Source: Pantoea sp. Lij88 (GTDB lineage Bacteria; Pseudomonadota; Gammaproteobacteria; Enterobacterales; Enterobacteriaceae). From it: a DNA stretch of 64,000 nt. The translations under genes and the position numbers were made by a program. The notes beneath the pieces were generated by a model. That model searched no databases and was not told the DNA's origin. It saw only the letters and a list, made by a program, of their open reading frames with translations. This document shows positions 42,186 to 52,144 of the stretch, in pieces (positions within the stretch are counted from its first letter, which is position 1; each line of letters begins with the position of its first letter). The stretch is from assembly GCF_030062155.1 (NCBI RefSeq), contig NZ_CP118267.1, positions 434,001 through 498,000 of the forward strand. The letters run 5' to 3'.

Positions 42186-43652
42186 TTACTTCGCCGCTGT
42201 TGCGGCAGGCTTATGTCGTTTACGCAGCTTATCAATCAGGCGATGCGCTTCCGCTTTGGTTGCCACCGCAGGCGATGAACCGGTCAGCGGCTGACGCGCC
42301 GTTTCACGAACCGTCAGGATCGTCAGCAGGCCAATCACACCCGCGCCCATCATGTAGTAAGCCGGCATCATGTTGTTTTTGGTGGTATCCACCAGCCACG
42401 CGGTAATCAGCGGTGTCGTACCCCCAAACAGCGAAACCGACAGGTTGAAGCCGATGGCCAGCGCACTGTATCGGATATCGGTGGTAAACAGCGCGGGCAG
42501 CGTCGAAGGCATGGTGCCGCTGAAGCAGGTGTGCAGCACACCCAGAATCATCAGGCCGCCAAAGACCGCCCACATATTACCTGAACCGATCAGCATAAAG
42601 CTCGGGATGGCGAGCAGGATCAGACCCACCGCACCAAAGGCAATCACCGGACGACGACCGATGCGATCAGTCCAGCGGCCCCACAGCAGCGTCAGCGGCA
42701 TCATCACGAACATCGCCACCATCACCAGCAGCAGACCACTCAGCTCGGGCAGACCCAGCACGCCGGTCAGGTAGCTCGGCATGTAAGACGTCAGCATGTA
42801 GTTGGAGACGTTAAACAACAGCACCAGACCGATACACTTCATCATCGGCGCACGGTATTTGCTCAGCATCTGCATCAGCGTCAGACGCGGTTTGCTCTGT
42901 TCCAGCGCCTCCTGTTTTTCCATATGCTGCTGGAATGCCGGGGTCTCTTCCAGCTTCAGCCGTACATAGAGACCAAACAGGCCCAGCGGCGCGGCGATAA
43001 AGAACGGCACGCGCCAGCCCCAGGACATCATGGCCTCATTGGACATCACGGTCGTCATCACTGTTACCAGGCTGGCACCCATCAGATAACCCCCGATGGT
43101 GCCGAACTCCAGGAAGCTGCCCATAAAGCCACGGCGTTTGTCGGTCGAGTACTCTGCGATAAAGGTCGCGGCTCCGCCATATTCACCGCCGGTCGAGAAG
43201 CCCTGAATCAGACGGGCCACCAGCAGCAGAATCGGTGCCATGATCCCGATTGAGGAGTAGGCCGGGATCAGGCCGATACAGAATGTCCCGATCGACATCA
43301 TGATCATTGTCATCGCCAGCACTTTCTGTCGGCCGATGCGGTCACCCAGCGGGCCAAAGACCAGGCCGCCAATCGGACGTACCAGGAAGGCCGCCGCAAA
43401 CGTACCAAAGGTGGCGATCAGCTGCACCGCGTTGTTGGCATCCGGGAAGAAGACTTTGCCGATGATCACGGCGAGATAGCTGTAGACGCCAAAGTCGAAC
43501 CATTCCATCGCATTACCTAACGCCGCTGCGCCAACCGCACGCTTCAGCATGTCGTTATCGATCACGGTAATGTCGTCGACAGTCAGCTCTTTAGGCTTCC
43601 TGTTCCAGAAATGTTTCTTTGGGTGTTCAGACGATGAGTTTCTGGTGTCCAT
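42186..43652 (-). CDS. ProP-like MFS proton symporter
   Basis: A 488-aa MFS metabolite:H+ symporter with about 12 TM segments. Its blocks match E. coli ProP closely: ALGNAMEWFDFGVYSYLA, FLVRPIGGLVFGPLGDRIGRQKVLA, QGFSTGGEYGGAATFIAEY, RRGFMGSFLEFG and FTTDIRYSALAIGFN. Unlike osmosensory ProP it has no long C-terminal coiled coil; the tail ends with a basic KLRKRHKP segment, so osmosensing of the ProP type is unlikely. The N-terminus has an extra charged stretch (about 1-35). Confidence 0.87.
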   Translation of the reverse strand: MDTRNSSSEHPKKHFWNRKPKELTVDDITVIDNDMLKRAVGAAALGNAMEWFDFGVYSYLAVIIGKVFFPDANNAVQLIATFGTFAAAFLVRPIGGLVFGPLGDRIGRQKVLAMTMIMMSIGTFCIGLIPAYSSIGIMAPILLLVARLIQGFSTGGEYGGAATFIAEYSTDKRRGFMGSFLEFGTIGGYLMGASLVTVMTTVMSNEAMMSWGWRVPFFIAAPLGLFGLYVRLKLEETPAFQQHMEKQEALEQSKPRLTLMQMLSKYRAPMMKCIGLVLLFNVSNYMLTSYMPSYLTGVLGLPELSGLLLVMVAMFVMMPLTLLWGRWTDRIGRRPVIAFGAVGLILLAIPSFMLIGSGNMWAVFGGLMILGVLHTCFSGTMPSTLPALFTTDIRYSALAIGFNLSVSLFGGTTPLITAWLVDTTKNNMMPAYYMMGAGVIGLLTILTVRETARQPLTGSSPAVATKAEAHRLIDKLRKRHKPAATAAK

Positions 43653-43954
43653 AATCTCCTCAGGTGCATCAATGAAGGAGTCTTATAGCTTTCGCAGCCG
43701 CAAACAATGTTCAGAAGAAACCGTGGAAATGAAAGCTATAAGAAGCCGAATAAGTTTTAAGTGAAGCGGCAAAACCGCAGCCGCTAAACCATAGACCACG
43801 ATTGTAAGGTTTTGCAAGTTTCCAGCCGAAATAACTGCCTTTCCTGACAAACCCAGCATGGACCACCTGTTCATGTCTGCTTACGACCCTGAACATCTGG
43901 TAATGTCGCGTGCCTGCCCTCCGGGTTATCACCAGCGTGGATAACGCGGTGGGG
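43653..43954. other. Intergenic region with 13-bp inverted repeat
   Basis: 302 bases without a convincing gene. It holds a perfect 13-bp inverted repeat, TCTTATAGCTTTC (43681-43693) and GAAAGCTATAAGA (43731-43743), upstream of the ProP-like gene, and a small AGCGGC/GCCGCT hairpin at 43765-43785. The rest is unremarkable. Confidence 0.6.
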
Positions 43955-45133
43955 CTATCTGAACAGTTGCAGTGCGTCGATGCGATCCAGCGCCTCAAGC
44001 AAAGAGGTCGTCCCGGCCGTCAGGCTGATACGAATATAATCACGTCCCGCTGCGCCAAAAGCGTGGCCTGGCGCTACCAGCAGATGGCACTTTGCCAGTA
44101 ACAGCGCGGCAAACTGCTCACCGGTAAAACCCGGTGGCGCGGCCAGCCAGAGGAAAAAAGTGCCCTGACGGGCGCGAACCGGCCAGTGCATTTCTGCCAG
44201 CCTGGCTAAAACCACCCGGCGGCGCTGATGATAAGGTTCTGCCAGCTGGGTGAGTTGTTCTGCAGGCAGCGACAGGGCGGTGATGGCGGCATCCTGTATC
44301 GCGCCAGATACCGTGCTGTAACTGTGTGTATGCAGTTTTTTAAAAGCCGCAATCACTGAGGCGTTTCCCACGGCAAAACCGACACGCCAGCCTGCCATGA
44401 TGGCGCTCTTGGACAGCGTATAAATCTCCACGGCCCACTCTTTGCCATCCGGCAGGGCCAGCAGACTCAGCGGCTGTTCGCCCGACTCACTTCCCAGCGT
44501 GGCGTAGGCGAAGTCATGGATCAGCGGAATATGATGCTGGCGGGCAAAGGCCAGCGCGTCGGCGAACAGCGAGGGTGTCGCCAGTGCGCCCGTGGGATTG
44601 TGGGGGTAATTGAGCAGCAGCAGTCCGGCACGCGCCGCTATCTCATCCGGCACCTGGCGGAAATCGGGCAGAAAAGCGTTGCGCGCCTCCAGCGGAATAC
44701 CATAAAAATCGGCACCGGCCTGACGCGCTGCTGAACGATAAAGGGGATAGCAGGGATCGGTCGAGATCAGCACCTGACCCGGATTGAGCAGCGCACGGGG
44801 AAAGCCGCTGACACCAATGTGCGCGCCCTGAAACAGCGCGATTTCGGTGTCGGGATCGAGAGTGACGCCGTAGTGACGCTGATAAAAATCAGCGATCGTC
44901 TGACGCAGGGTCGGTTTGCCCCAGAAAGAGGGATACTCATGGTTCTCCGGCCGCGCCGCCGCTGCCTGCAGGGCAGCAATGACGTCGGGCGGCGTCGGCT
45001 GACGCGGACTGCCAGAGGAGAGGTCGATCAACGGTAATTGCGCATCATCCAGCTCTGCCGCCTGCTTTTCCAGCAGGCTGAAGAGGTTCTCTTCCAGCGC
45101 CCCGACCAACTCTGAAGCTGCAAACTCCGCCAT
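43955..45133 (-). CDS. PLP-dependent aminotransferase class I/II
   Basis: A 392-aa fold-type I aminotransferase. The PLP lysine is in IYTLSKSAIMAGWRVGF, the Asn/Pro block is LLLNYPHNPTGALA, and IPLIHDFAYATLG gives the PLP-binding Asp/Tyr. It looks most like the DapL/AlaC-type branch. The substrate is unknown; its divergent position before two MetQNI-type importers suggests an amino acid taken up by them. The ATG at 45133 has GGA at a good distance; the ATG at 45139 is an alternative. Confidence 0.85.
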   Translation of the reverse strand: MAEFAASELVGALEENLFSLLEKQAAELDDAQLPLIDLSSGSPRQPTPPDVIAALQAAAARPENHEYPSFWGKPTLRQTIADFYQRHYGVTLDPDTEIALFQGAHIGVSGFPRALLNPGQVLISTDPCYPLYRSAARQAGADFYGIPLEARNAFLPDFRQVPDEIAARAGLLLLNYPHNPTGALATPSLFADALAFARQHHIPLIHDFAYATLGSESGEQPLSLLALPDGKEWAVEIYTLSKSAIMAGWRVGFAVGNASVIAAFKKLHTHSYSTVSGAIQDAAITALSLPAEQLTQLAEPYHQRRRVVLARLAEMHWPVRARQGTFFLWLAAPPGFTGEQFAALLLAKCHLLVAPGHAFGAAGRDYIRISLTAGTTSLLEALDRIDALQLFR

Positions 45134-45352
45134 ATTCATTCCGCAATAGAAAGGGTGAGGCGAAAAAGAATGACACAGCCAGCAGGTAAATCTTTAGCAG
45201 AAAAAACGCTGTCTTAAGCCAGTAAATGGATATTCAGCCTGCAACTATCGTTAGCATAAATAAGCTCAAGTCGGGAGGGGGTTTTGCCTGTTCCTGGCCG
45301 CGATGGCTGTGATTAAATCGATCGCTCTCACAATAATGAATCAGGTCACGCT

Positions 45353-46165
45353 ATGCACATCACCTCCCGGGGAATTATTCTGGCACTCACCTCCGCCAGC
45401 CTTTTTATTTCAGTCGCTCAGGCAGCCGAACAGAAGATAATACGCATCGGATTTAATCCTGGGCCTTATAAAGAGCAGTTTGAAAAAGGCGTGGCACCCG
45501 GCTTAATAAAGCAGGGCTATACCCTGGAATATAAAGATTTCAGCGATGGGATTCAGGTTAATGATGCCGTCCATCGCGGTACGATTGACGCGAATATTAT
45601 GCAGCATCCGGTCTATCTCAAGTCAGTTAATGAGCGGCTTGGCATTGATAACGTCGGGATAGTGCAGGTGCCGACCCCTCCAATGGGACTCTATTCTGCG
45701 CGCGTGAAAACACTGAATCAGCCCGCACCGGGCAGTACCGTGTCGGTGCCGAATCAGCCTTCCAATGAGTATCGTGCGGCGCTGCTACTGCAGAGCATTG
45801 GCTGGCTGAAAATCAGCCCTGACAGCGATGCCGCAACCTTTTCGCAAAAAAACATCACGGAGAATCCTTATAAAATCGTGCTGAAGGAGATAGATAATGC
45901 CCAGCAGGTGCGCGCACTGCCTGACGTCGATTATGGTGTCATTCAGGGCAACTTCGCCGTCTCCAGTGGTCTGAAACTCAATTCGGCACTGAAGCTGGAA
46001 TCCCCGACCAGCCAGTTTATTAATGTGGTGACGGTAGCCGGTAAAAATAAGCAGGCTGAGTTTGCCCGTGACATTATTGCCGGCTATCACTCGGCCGAAT
46101 TTAAAGCGTACATAACCGGTGATGCGCAATATACGGGCTACCTGTTACCAGACTATTTCAAATGA
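45353..46165 (+). CDS. MetQ/NlpA-type substrate-binding protein, set 1
   Basis: A 270-aa periplasmic binding protein of the MetQ family (RIGFNPGPYKEQFEKGVAPGLIKQGYTLEYKDFSDGIQVNDAVHRG and ANIMQHPVYLKSVN are typical). The signal peptide ends AQAAEQ and has no lipobox Cys, whereas E. coli MetQ is a lipoprotein. First gene of the importer cluster and overlaps the ATPase gene by 4 bp. The ligand is presumably methionine or a related compound. Confidence 0.85.
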   Translation: MHITSRGIILALTSASLFISVAQAAEQKIIRIGFNPGPYKEQFEKGVAPGLIKQGYTLEYKDFSDGIQVNDAVHRGTIDANIMQHPVYLKSVNERLGIDNVGIVQVPTPPMGLYSARVKTLNQPAPGSTVSVPNQPSNEYRAALLLQSIGWLKISPDSDAATFSQKNITENPYKIVLKEIDNAQQVRALPDVDYGVIQGNFAVSSGLKLNSALKLESPTSQFINVVTVAGKNKQAEFARDIIAGYHSAEFKAYITGDAQYTGYLLPDYFK

Positions 46166-47187
46166 GTCAGGCGGCCATAGATTTTCGTCAGGTCAGTAAG
46201 GCCTTTGCGCGTAACGGTGCTGAAGTTCAGGCGCTGCAGGACATTAATCTGCGCATCAATCGGGGGGATATCTTTGGCGTGATCGGCACCAGCGGTGCCG
46301 GAAAAAGTACGCTGTTGCGTCTGATTAATCATCTGGAGACTCCTACGGCAGGCACGGTCGAGGTGCAGGGGGAAGCGTTACAGGGAATCACTAAAAAGCG
46401 GCTGATTGAGGTCAAAAAGCAGATTGGCATGATCTTTCAGCACTTCAACCTGCTCAATGCCCGGACGGTGTTTCACAATGTCGCGATTCCGCTGATTTTA
46501 CAGAGGCGGGATAAAGCCTTTATCGCTGCTCGTGTGGCGGAACTGCTGGCGTTCGTTAACCTCAGCGATAAGGCCGACAGCTATCCGGACGAACTTTCCG
46601 GTGGTCAGAAACAGCGCGTCGGGATCGCCCGCGCGCTGGCAACCAATCCGGCGATTCTGCTGTGCGATGAGGCGACCTCTGCGCTCGATCCCCACACCAC
46701 GGAACAGATCCTGCTGCTGCTGCAGGAGATTAATCAGCGTTACGGGATCACCATTGTTCTGATTACCCATGAGATGTCGGTGGTGCAGAAAATCTGCAAC
46801 CGGATGGCAGTCATGGCCCAGGGTCGGATCGTCGAACAGGGCGATGTCCTGACGCTGTTCGCTGAGCCGCAACAGGCGGTGAGCGCCAGCTTTGTGCAGT
46901 CGGTCATTCACGATCGCCTGCCACAGCAGACGCTGGCGCTGCTGAGCCAGTCGCCGTCTATCGACGTGTTGCGGCTGGAGTTTGTCGGCGAGACGGCACA
47001 GCAGCCGATCATCAATCGTCTGATCCGTGAACATGACGTTGAAGTGAATATTTTGTTCGCCAGCATGACAGAGGTGCAGCGCACCATTCTGGGTTTCATG
47101 ATTGTGCAGATCAGCGGTGAACCCGCCCGGCGCGCGGCGGCCATCCAGTTTCTCATCGCGACCGGAGTGAAAATCAGTGATGTCTGA
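46162..47187 (+). CDS. MetN-type ABC ATPase with NIL domain, set 1
   Basis: A 341-aa ATPase: Walker A GTSGAGKST, signature [15 protein letters not shown], Walker [14 protein letters not shown]. Residues from about 265 form the C-terminal NIL domain (LRLEFVGETAQQPIINRLI), which in E. coli MetN binds methionine and inhibits transport. It overlaps the binding-protein gene by 4 bp and the permease gene by 8 bp. Confidence 0.9.
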   Translation: MSQAAIDFRQVSKAFARNGAEVQALQDINLRINRGDIFGVIGTSGAGKSTLLRLINHLETPTAGTVEVQGEALQGITKKRLIEVKKQIGMIFQHFNLLNARTVFHNVAIPLILQRRDKAFIAARVAELLAFVNLSDKADSYPDELSGGQKQRVGIARALATNPAILLCDEATSALDPHTTEQILLLLQEINQRYGITIVLITHEMSVVQKICNRMAVMAQGRIVEQGDVLTLFAEPQQAVSASFVQSVIHDRLPQQTLALLSQSPSIDVLRLEFVGETAQQPIINRLIREHDVEVNILFASMTEVQRTILGFMIVQISGEPARRAAAIQFLIATGVKISDV

Positions 47188-47848
47188 ACTCTTTGAAACC
47201 GCCGTGACGGGCGACCAGTTCCTGATGGCGATGCAGGACACGCTGATCATGGTGGCGCTGTCGCTGGGCTTTGGTTCGCTGCTGGGCCTGCCGCTCGGCA
47301 TTGTGCTGGTGGTCTGTCGTCCGGGCGGTATCCGCCCGCATCGTCTGGTGCATCAGCTGCTGAACCCGATCGTCAATGTCATTCGTTCACTGCCGTTTAT
47401 CATTCTGCTGATTACCATCCTGCCACTGACGCGCCTGCTGGTGAACACCACCATCGGCACCGCCGGGGCCATTGTGCCGCTGGTGATTTTCATCGCCCCC
47501 TATATTTCGCGGCTGGTGGAAAGTGCGCTGCTGGAGGTCGATGAAGGGATTCTGGAATCAGCGAATGCGATGGGCGCAACCCCATTTCAGACCATCTGGT
47601 ATTTCATGATACCGGAAGCGGCTTCTTCGCTGGTGTTAGCCCTGACTACCGCCACCATTGGGCTGCTGGGTGCCACGGCGATGGCGGGCACGGTGGGCGG
47701 CGGCGGCATCGGCGATCTCGCCATTACTTACGGCTATCAACGTTTCGATGCTTTCGCCACGATTTCAACGGCGCTGGTGCTGATCGTGATAGTCCAGCTT
47801 CTGCAAACCTTGGGTACGCGGCTGTCACGGCGCATCCGACGCGAGTAA
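47180..47848 (+). CDS. MetI-type ABC permease, set 1
   Basis: A 222-aa inner-membrane permease with about five TM segments and the MetI signatures NVIRSLPFIILLITILPLTRLLV, VESALLEVDEGILESANAMGATPFQTI (EAA loop) and AMAGTVGGGGIGDLAITYGYQRFD. The ATG at 47180 lies inside the end of the ATPase gene (8-bp overlap). The BisC-type gene follows after 3 bp. Confidence 0.9.
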   Translation: MSELFETAVTGDQFLMAMQDTLIMVALSLGFGSLLGLPLGIVLVVCRPGGIRPHRLVHQLLNPIVNVIRSLPFIILLITILPLTRLLVNTTIGTAGAIVPLVIFIAPYISRLVESALLEVDEGILESANAMGATPFQTIWYFMIPEAASSLVLALTTATIGLLGATAMAGTVGGGGIGDLAITYGYQRFDAFATISTALVLIVIVQLLQTLGTRLSRRIRRE

Positions 47849-47851
47849 ACC

Positions 47852-50167
47852 ATGAAAAAGAATGATTTAGCGGTGATGCACTGGGGTACCTATCACGTCA
47901 CCACCGACGGCGACACGCTGACGTCGGTCAGGCCGGTGGCGTGGGATCGTAATCCCTCTGCTATCGGGCAGTCGTTGCCTGGCGCAGTGCAAAGCGAAAC
48001 CCGGGTCAGAAATCCGGCTGTCAGGCTGGGTTATCTGCAGAACAGAAGCGCCTCACGCAGGGGACGCGGCAAAGAGCCGTTTGTCGAGGTGAGCTGGGAG
48101 GTGGCACTGCAACTGGTAGCGGATGAGCTGACGCGGGTGAAAACAGAGCATGGCAATCAGGCGATTTACGCCGGGTCATATGGCTGGTCAAGTGCCGGGC
48201 GCTTCCATCACGCCCAGAGCCAGCTTCATCGGTTCTTTAACCATTTTGGCGGCTACACCGCCAGTACCAACACTTACAGCATCGCCGCCGGTGAGCGTAC
48301 GCTGCCGCATATCATTGGCGATCTGGATGAGTTACAACGTCACCACACTCACTGGCCGGTACTGGCAGCGCACTGCGAACTCTTTGTGGCCATTGGCGGG
48401 CTGCCGCTGCGTAATGCTCAGGTCAATGGCGGCGGCGCGAACGATCATGCTCTGGCGCACTGGCTGACCACGCTGCGGCAGAACGGCACCCGGTTTATCA
48501 ATATCAGCCCGGTCAGAAACGATCTCGCCGGGGTGGCCGATGCAGAGTGGCTGGCGATTCAGCCCGGTTCCGATACGGCACTGCAACTGGCGATTGGGCA
48601 GGTACTGATTGCGGAGTCCCTCTACGACGCATCGTTCGTCGCACGCTGTACTGAAGGCTTCGAACCCTACGCGGCTTATCTCCGCGGCGAACGCGATGGC
48701 ATCGCCAAAACGCCGGAATGGGCCGCGCCGATTACCGGACTGGCGGCTGAGCGCATCCGGACGCTGGCACGGCAAATGGCATCACACAAAACGATGGTGA
48801 ATATTGCCTGGTCCGTGCAGCGGGCGCGGCAGGGTGAGCAGGCGTTCTGGGCCACGGTCGCGACTACCGCGCTGCTGGGACAGATTGGCACCCCCGGCGG
48901 CGGGCTGGGCTTTGGTTACGCCTCGACCAATCTGGCCGGTGCGGCGCGGCGACAGTTTTCCGGGCCGCGCCTGCCTGCCGGTCATAACCCGGTGGCGCAG
49001 GCTATTCCGGTTGCTCGCATCGCCGACATGTTACTGAATCCCGGCGGTCATTATGAGTTTGACGGTCAGCAACGGGTCTATCCCGACATCCGCCTGGTCT
49101 ACTGGGCGGGCGGCAATGTTTTCCACCATCATCAGGATATCAACAAGCTGATACGCGCCTGGCAGCAGCCGGACACGCTGATTGTGCACGAGCAGTTCTG
49201 GACAGCGCAGGCAAAATTTGCCGACATCGTCCTGCCCGCCACCACGTCGCTGGAGCGTGAAGATATCGGCAGCGCCAGCAACGACGGGTTTATCATCGCC
49301 ATGCCACAGCATCTGCCGCCGTTTGCCGCCGCAAAGTCTGACTATGCGATCTTCGCCGCGCTGGCAGAGCGGCTCGGTTTTGCTGACGCTTTTACGCAGG
49401 GGCGCGATGCGCGCCAGTGGCTTGAAGCCATCTACGAAGACTCCCGGCCTCGCGCGGTGGCGCAGGGCATTGAACTCCCGCCGTTTAAGACGTTCTGGTC
49501 AGAGGGCATGTGGGAATATCCCGCGCCTGAAACACCGGAGATCATGCTGAAAGCGTTTCGGGAGAATCCGGAACTGGCCCCGCTCAGCACGCCATCGGGA
49601 AAAATCGAACTCTTTTCGCAGCAGGTGGCTGACTTTGGCTATGAAGAAGCGCCCGGCTTTGCCTTCTGGTACCCGCCGGAATATCAGGCGCAGCAACAGG
49701 AGAAGCAGCAGTGGCCGCTGCATCTGCTCTCCAGTCAGCCGCGAACCCGCCTTCACAGTCAGTACGATCATGGCCGGGTCAGCAGGGCTACCAAAATTGC
49801 CGGGCGCGAGCCCCTCTGGATGCACCCTGAGGATGCGGCATCGCGGGGCATAGAGGAGAACAGCATTGTAAAAGTCTTCAACGGCCGCGGTGCGCTGCTG
49901 GCGGGCGTCCATCTGACGCAGGATATTTTGCCGGGCGTGGTGCAGATGTCGACCGGTGCCTGGTATGACCCGCAGGAGCAGCCTGATGGCCTGCCGCTGG
50001 ATAAACATGGCAATCCTAATGTGCTGACGCAGGATACCGGCAGTTCGCGGCTGGGCCAGGGGTGCAGCGCGCAGACCTGCTTTGTAGAAATCATACTTTT
50101 TCAGGCGCCGCTGCCTGAGATTACGGCGTGGTCACCGCCAGAATTTGTGGTCCAAAGCGCAGAGTAA
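47852..50167 (+). CDS. bisC: BisC-type molybdopterin oxidoreductase
   Basis: A 771-aa bis-MGD enzyme of the DMSO/TMAO/biotin sulfoxide reductase group. The Mo-coordinating Ser lies in SYGWSSAGRFHHAQ (about residue 114). Other blocks: NTYSIAAGERTLPHIIG, QPGSDTALQLAIG, LLGQIGTPGGGLGFGY and GQGCSAQTCFVE. No Tat signal, so it is cytoplasmic like BisC, which in E. coli reduces biotin sulfoxide and free methionine-S-sulfoxide. It starts 3 bp after metI, within the importer operon, and would suit reduction of an imported sulfoxide. An alternative is another S- or N-oxide. Confidence 0.85.
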   Translation: MKKNDLAVMHWGTYHVTTDGDTLTSVRPVAWDRNPSAIGQSLPGAVQSETRVRNPAVRLGYLQNRSASRRGRGKEPFVEVSWEVALQLVADELTRVKTEHGNQAIYAGSYGWSSAGRFHHAQSQLHRFFNHFGGYTASTNTYSIAAGERTLPHIIGDLDELQRHHTHWPVLAAHCELFVAIGGLPLRNAQVNGGGANDHALAHWLTTLRQNGTRFINISPVRNDLAGVADAEWLAIQPGSDTALQLAIGQVLIAESLYDASFVARCTEGFEPYAAYLRGERDGIAKTPEWAAPITGLAAERIRTLARQMASHKTMVNIAWSVQRARQGEQAFWATVATTALLGQIGTPGGGLGFGYASTNLAGAARRQFSGPRLPAGHNPVAQAIPVARIADMLLNPGGHYEFDGQQRVYPDIRLVYWAGGNVFHHHQDINKLIRAWQQPDTLIVHEQFWTAQAKFADIVLPATTSLEREDIGSASNDGFIIAMPQHLPPFAAAKSDYAIFAALAERLGFADAFTQGRDARQWLEAIYEDSRPRAVAQGIELPPFKTFWSEGMWEYPAPETPEIMLKAFRENPELAPLSTPSGKIELFSQQVADFGYEEAPGFAFWYPPEYQAQQQEKQQWPLHLLSSQPRTRLHSQYDHGRVSRATKIAGREPLWMHPEDAASRGIEENSIVKVFNGRGALLAGVHLTQDILPGVVQMSTGAWYDPQEQPDGLPLDKHGNPNVLTQDTGSSRLGQGCSAQTCFVEIILFQAPLPEITAWSPPEFVVQSAE

Positions 50168-50298
50168 TCTGCGGGTAGGGTGCCTGAGGGGTGGTGGGAT
50201 ATTCCCATCCGCCGCATATCCATAGCAGGATTAGTTGGTAGTTAACGCATAAACCAAATGGCAGTGTAAGGCTATTCCATGCCAACAGAGTGTTTATC

Positions 50299-51318
50299 AT
50301 GAGCGCGTTAACCACAGCAGAATTGCCGGTAATTGATTTCGCATTATTGTCAGGTAATCAACAGGAGCAGCAACAGGCTCTGGATACATTAAGCCAGGCC
50401 GCGCGTGACGTCGGTTTCTTCTATTTAATCAATCACGGGATCGACCAGGCACTACTAAATGAGGTTCAGCAGGTCGCGCGGAAATTTTTTGCCCTGCCGC
50501 AGGCGGATAAAACGGCGGTGGCGATGGCCAACTCCCCACATTTTCGCGGCTATAACCTGGCGGGTGTGGAAATCACCCGCAGTCATCCTGATTTCCGCGA
50601 GCAGTTTGATATCGGCGCGGAACGCGATGCGCTGCCCGTCACCGCCGATTCGCCCACCTGGCAGCGGATGCAGGGGCCGAATCAGTGGCCGAAAGCCTTA
50701 CCGGAATTGCAGACCGTGGTCACCCGCTGGCAGCAGCAGATGACGGCGGTGGCGCTGGAACTGCTGCGCGCCTTTGCGGAAGCACTGAATCTGCCACGCA
50801 ACGCCTTCGACAACCTCTACGGCGACTATCCCAACGAACATATCAAACTGATCCGCTATCCGGGCCGCACCGAAGGTGAATCACGCCAGGGCGTGGGTGC
50901 GCATAAAGATTCCGGCTTCCTGACCATGCTGTTGCAGGATGACCAGCCGGGCCTGCAGGTTGAAGTCACACCGGACAACTGGATCGATGCGTCGCCGCTG
51001 CCGGGTGCCTTTGTGGTGAACATTGGCGAACTGCTGGAGCTGGCGACCAACGGCTATCTGCGCGCCACCGTGCATCGCGTGGTGTCACCGCAGCAGAACA
51101 ATGAGCGTCTTTCGATCGCCTTCTTCCTGGGTGCCCAGCTGGATGCGGTGGTGCCAGTCTACCAGCTTCCACCTCAGCTGGCCCGGCTGGCACAGGGACC
51201 GAGCAGCGATCCGCTTAACCCACTGCTGCGCGAAGTCGGCTGGAACTACCTCAAGGGCCGGTTGCGTTCGCATCCGGAAGTCGCCCAGCGTTTCTATCCT
51301 GAACACAACACCCACTGA
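50299..51318 (+). CDS. Isopenicillin-N-synthase-like 2-oxoglutarate/Fe(II) oxygenase
   Basis: A 339-aa non-heme iron oxygenase with the N-terminal DIOX_N domain (VIDFALLSGNQQEQQQALDTLSQAARDVGFFYLINHG) and the catalytic jelly roll. Iron ligands: H202 and D204 (GAHKDSGF) and H259 (TVHRVVS); R270 and S272 (NERLSIAF) bind the 2-oxoglutarate carboxylate. The substrate is unknown. The position between two MetQNI-type importers and after a BisC-type enzyme suggests it oxidises an imported sulfur compound or amino acid. The ATG at 50299 (MSALTTAELPV) is preferred over the GTG at 50290. Confidence 0.87.
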   Translation: MSALTTAELPVIDFALLSGNQQEQQQALDTLSQAARDVGFFYLINHGIDQALLNEVQQVARKFFALPQADKTAVAMANSPHFRGYNLAGVEITRSHPDFREQFDIGAERDALPVTADSPTWQRMQGPNQWPKALPELQTVVTRWQQQMTAVALELLRAFAEALNLPRNAFDNLYGDYPNEHIKLIRYPGRTEGESRQGVGAHKDSGFLTMLLQDDQPGLQVEVTPDNWIDASPLPGAFVVNIGELLELATNGYLRATVHRVVSPQQNNERLSIAFFLGAQLDAVVPVYQLPPQLARLAQGPSSDPLNPLLREVGWNYLKGRLRSHPEVAQRFYPEHNTH

Positions 51319-51334
51319 TAACGATAAGAGATAA

Positions 51335-52144
51335 ATGATGATGATTAAAAAGCGCTTTCTGTTACTTGCCGGTCTTTCACTGCTGATTGCTCAAAGCCTG
51401 CAGGCTGCACCACTGCGCGTGGCGGCGGATCCCTTGCCGCACGCGGAAATCCTGGAGTATGTCAAAACCCTGGATCCAAAACTGGATATCAAAATTGTTG
51501 AGCTGAGCGGCGGCGTGAATGCCAATGAACTGCTGGCATCCGGGGACGTTGATGCCAACTACTTCCAGCATCTGCCCTACTTAAAAGATCAGGAGAAAGC
51601 GCTGGGGAAAACCTTTGCGGTGGTCGCCAGCGTGCACATTGAGCCGCTGGGGATCTATTCGCGCAAGGTGAAGTCGCTGGCGGCGTTGCCAGAGGGCGCC
51701 AGCATTGCTGTGCCGAACAACACCACCAACCTGAGCCGTGCGCTCTGGCTGTTGCAGGACAAAGGAGTGATCAAACTGAGTGCGAAGGGCGAAGCGGGTT
51801 CGACGCTGGTGACGCCGAAAGATATCAGTGAAAACCCGAAGAAAATTAAAATCGTTGAGATCGAGTCGCCACAGCTGCCGCGTTCGCTGGATGACGTGGA
51901 TGCCGCCGTCATTAATGGCAACTACGCGCTGGAAGCCGGGCTGACCCCCGCGAAAGATGCGCTGGGACTGGAGTCGGCGGCCCATAACCCTTACGCCAAC
52001 CTGCTGGTGACGACGCCTGAACTGGCGAAAGATCCGCGCGTGTTACAGCTGGCAAAAGATCTGCGCTCGCCGCAGGTGGCGGCGTTCATTCGTAAAAATT
52101 ATCAGGGCTCTGTGATTCCGGTTGCGGACGAGCAGCATGATTAA
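51335..52144 (+). CDS. MetQ/NlpA-type substrate-binding protein, set 2
   Basis: A 269-aa periplasmic binding protein ([65 protein letters not shown] is the family pattern). The signal peptide ends LQA/APL without a lipobox Cys. It differs clearly from set 1, so it probably has another ligand. It starts 16 bp after the oxygenase and overlaps the next ATPase by 8 bp. Confidence 0.85.
   Translation: MMMIKKRFLLLAGLSLLIAQSLQAAPLRVAADPLPHAEILEYVKTLDPKLDIKIVELSGGVNANELLASGDVDANYFQHLPYLKDQEKALGKTFAVVASVHIEPLGIYSRKVKSLAALPEGASIAVPNNTTNLSRALWLLQDKGVIKLSAKGEAGSTLVTPKDISENPKKIKIVEIESPQLPRSLDDVDAAVINGNYALEAGLTPAKDALGLESAAHNPYANLLVTTPELAKDPRVLQLAKDLRSPQVAAFIRKNYQGSVIPVADEQHD

Noticed and set aside
45134..45352. 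Search for MetJ boxes in front of the methionine-type import cluster
   Set aside because: No tandem AGACGTCT-like octamers were seen by eye, so I do not claim MetJ control.
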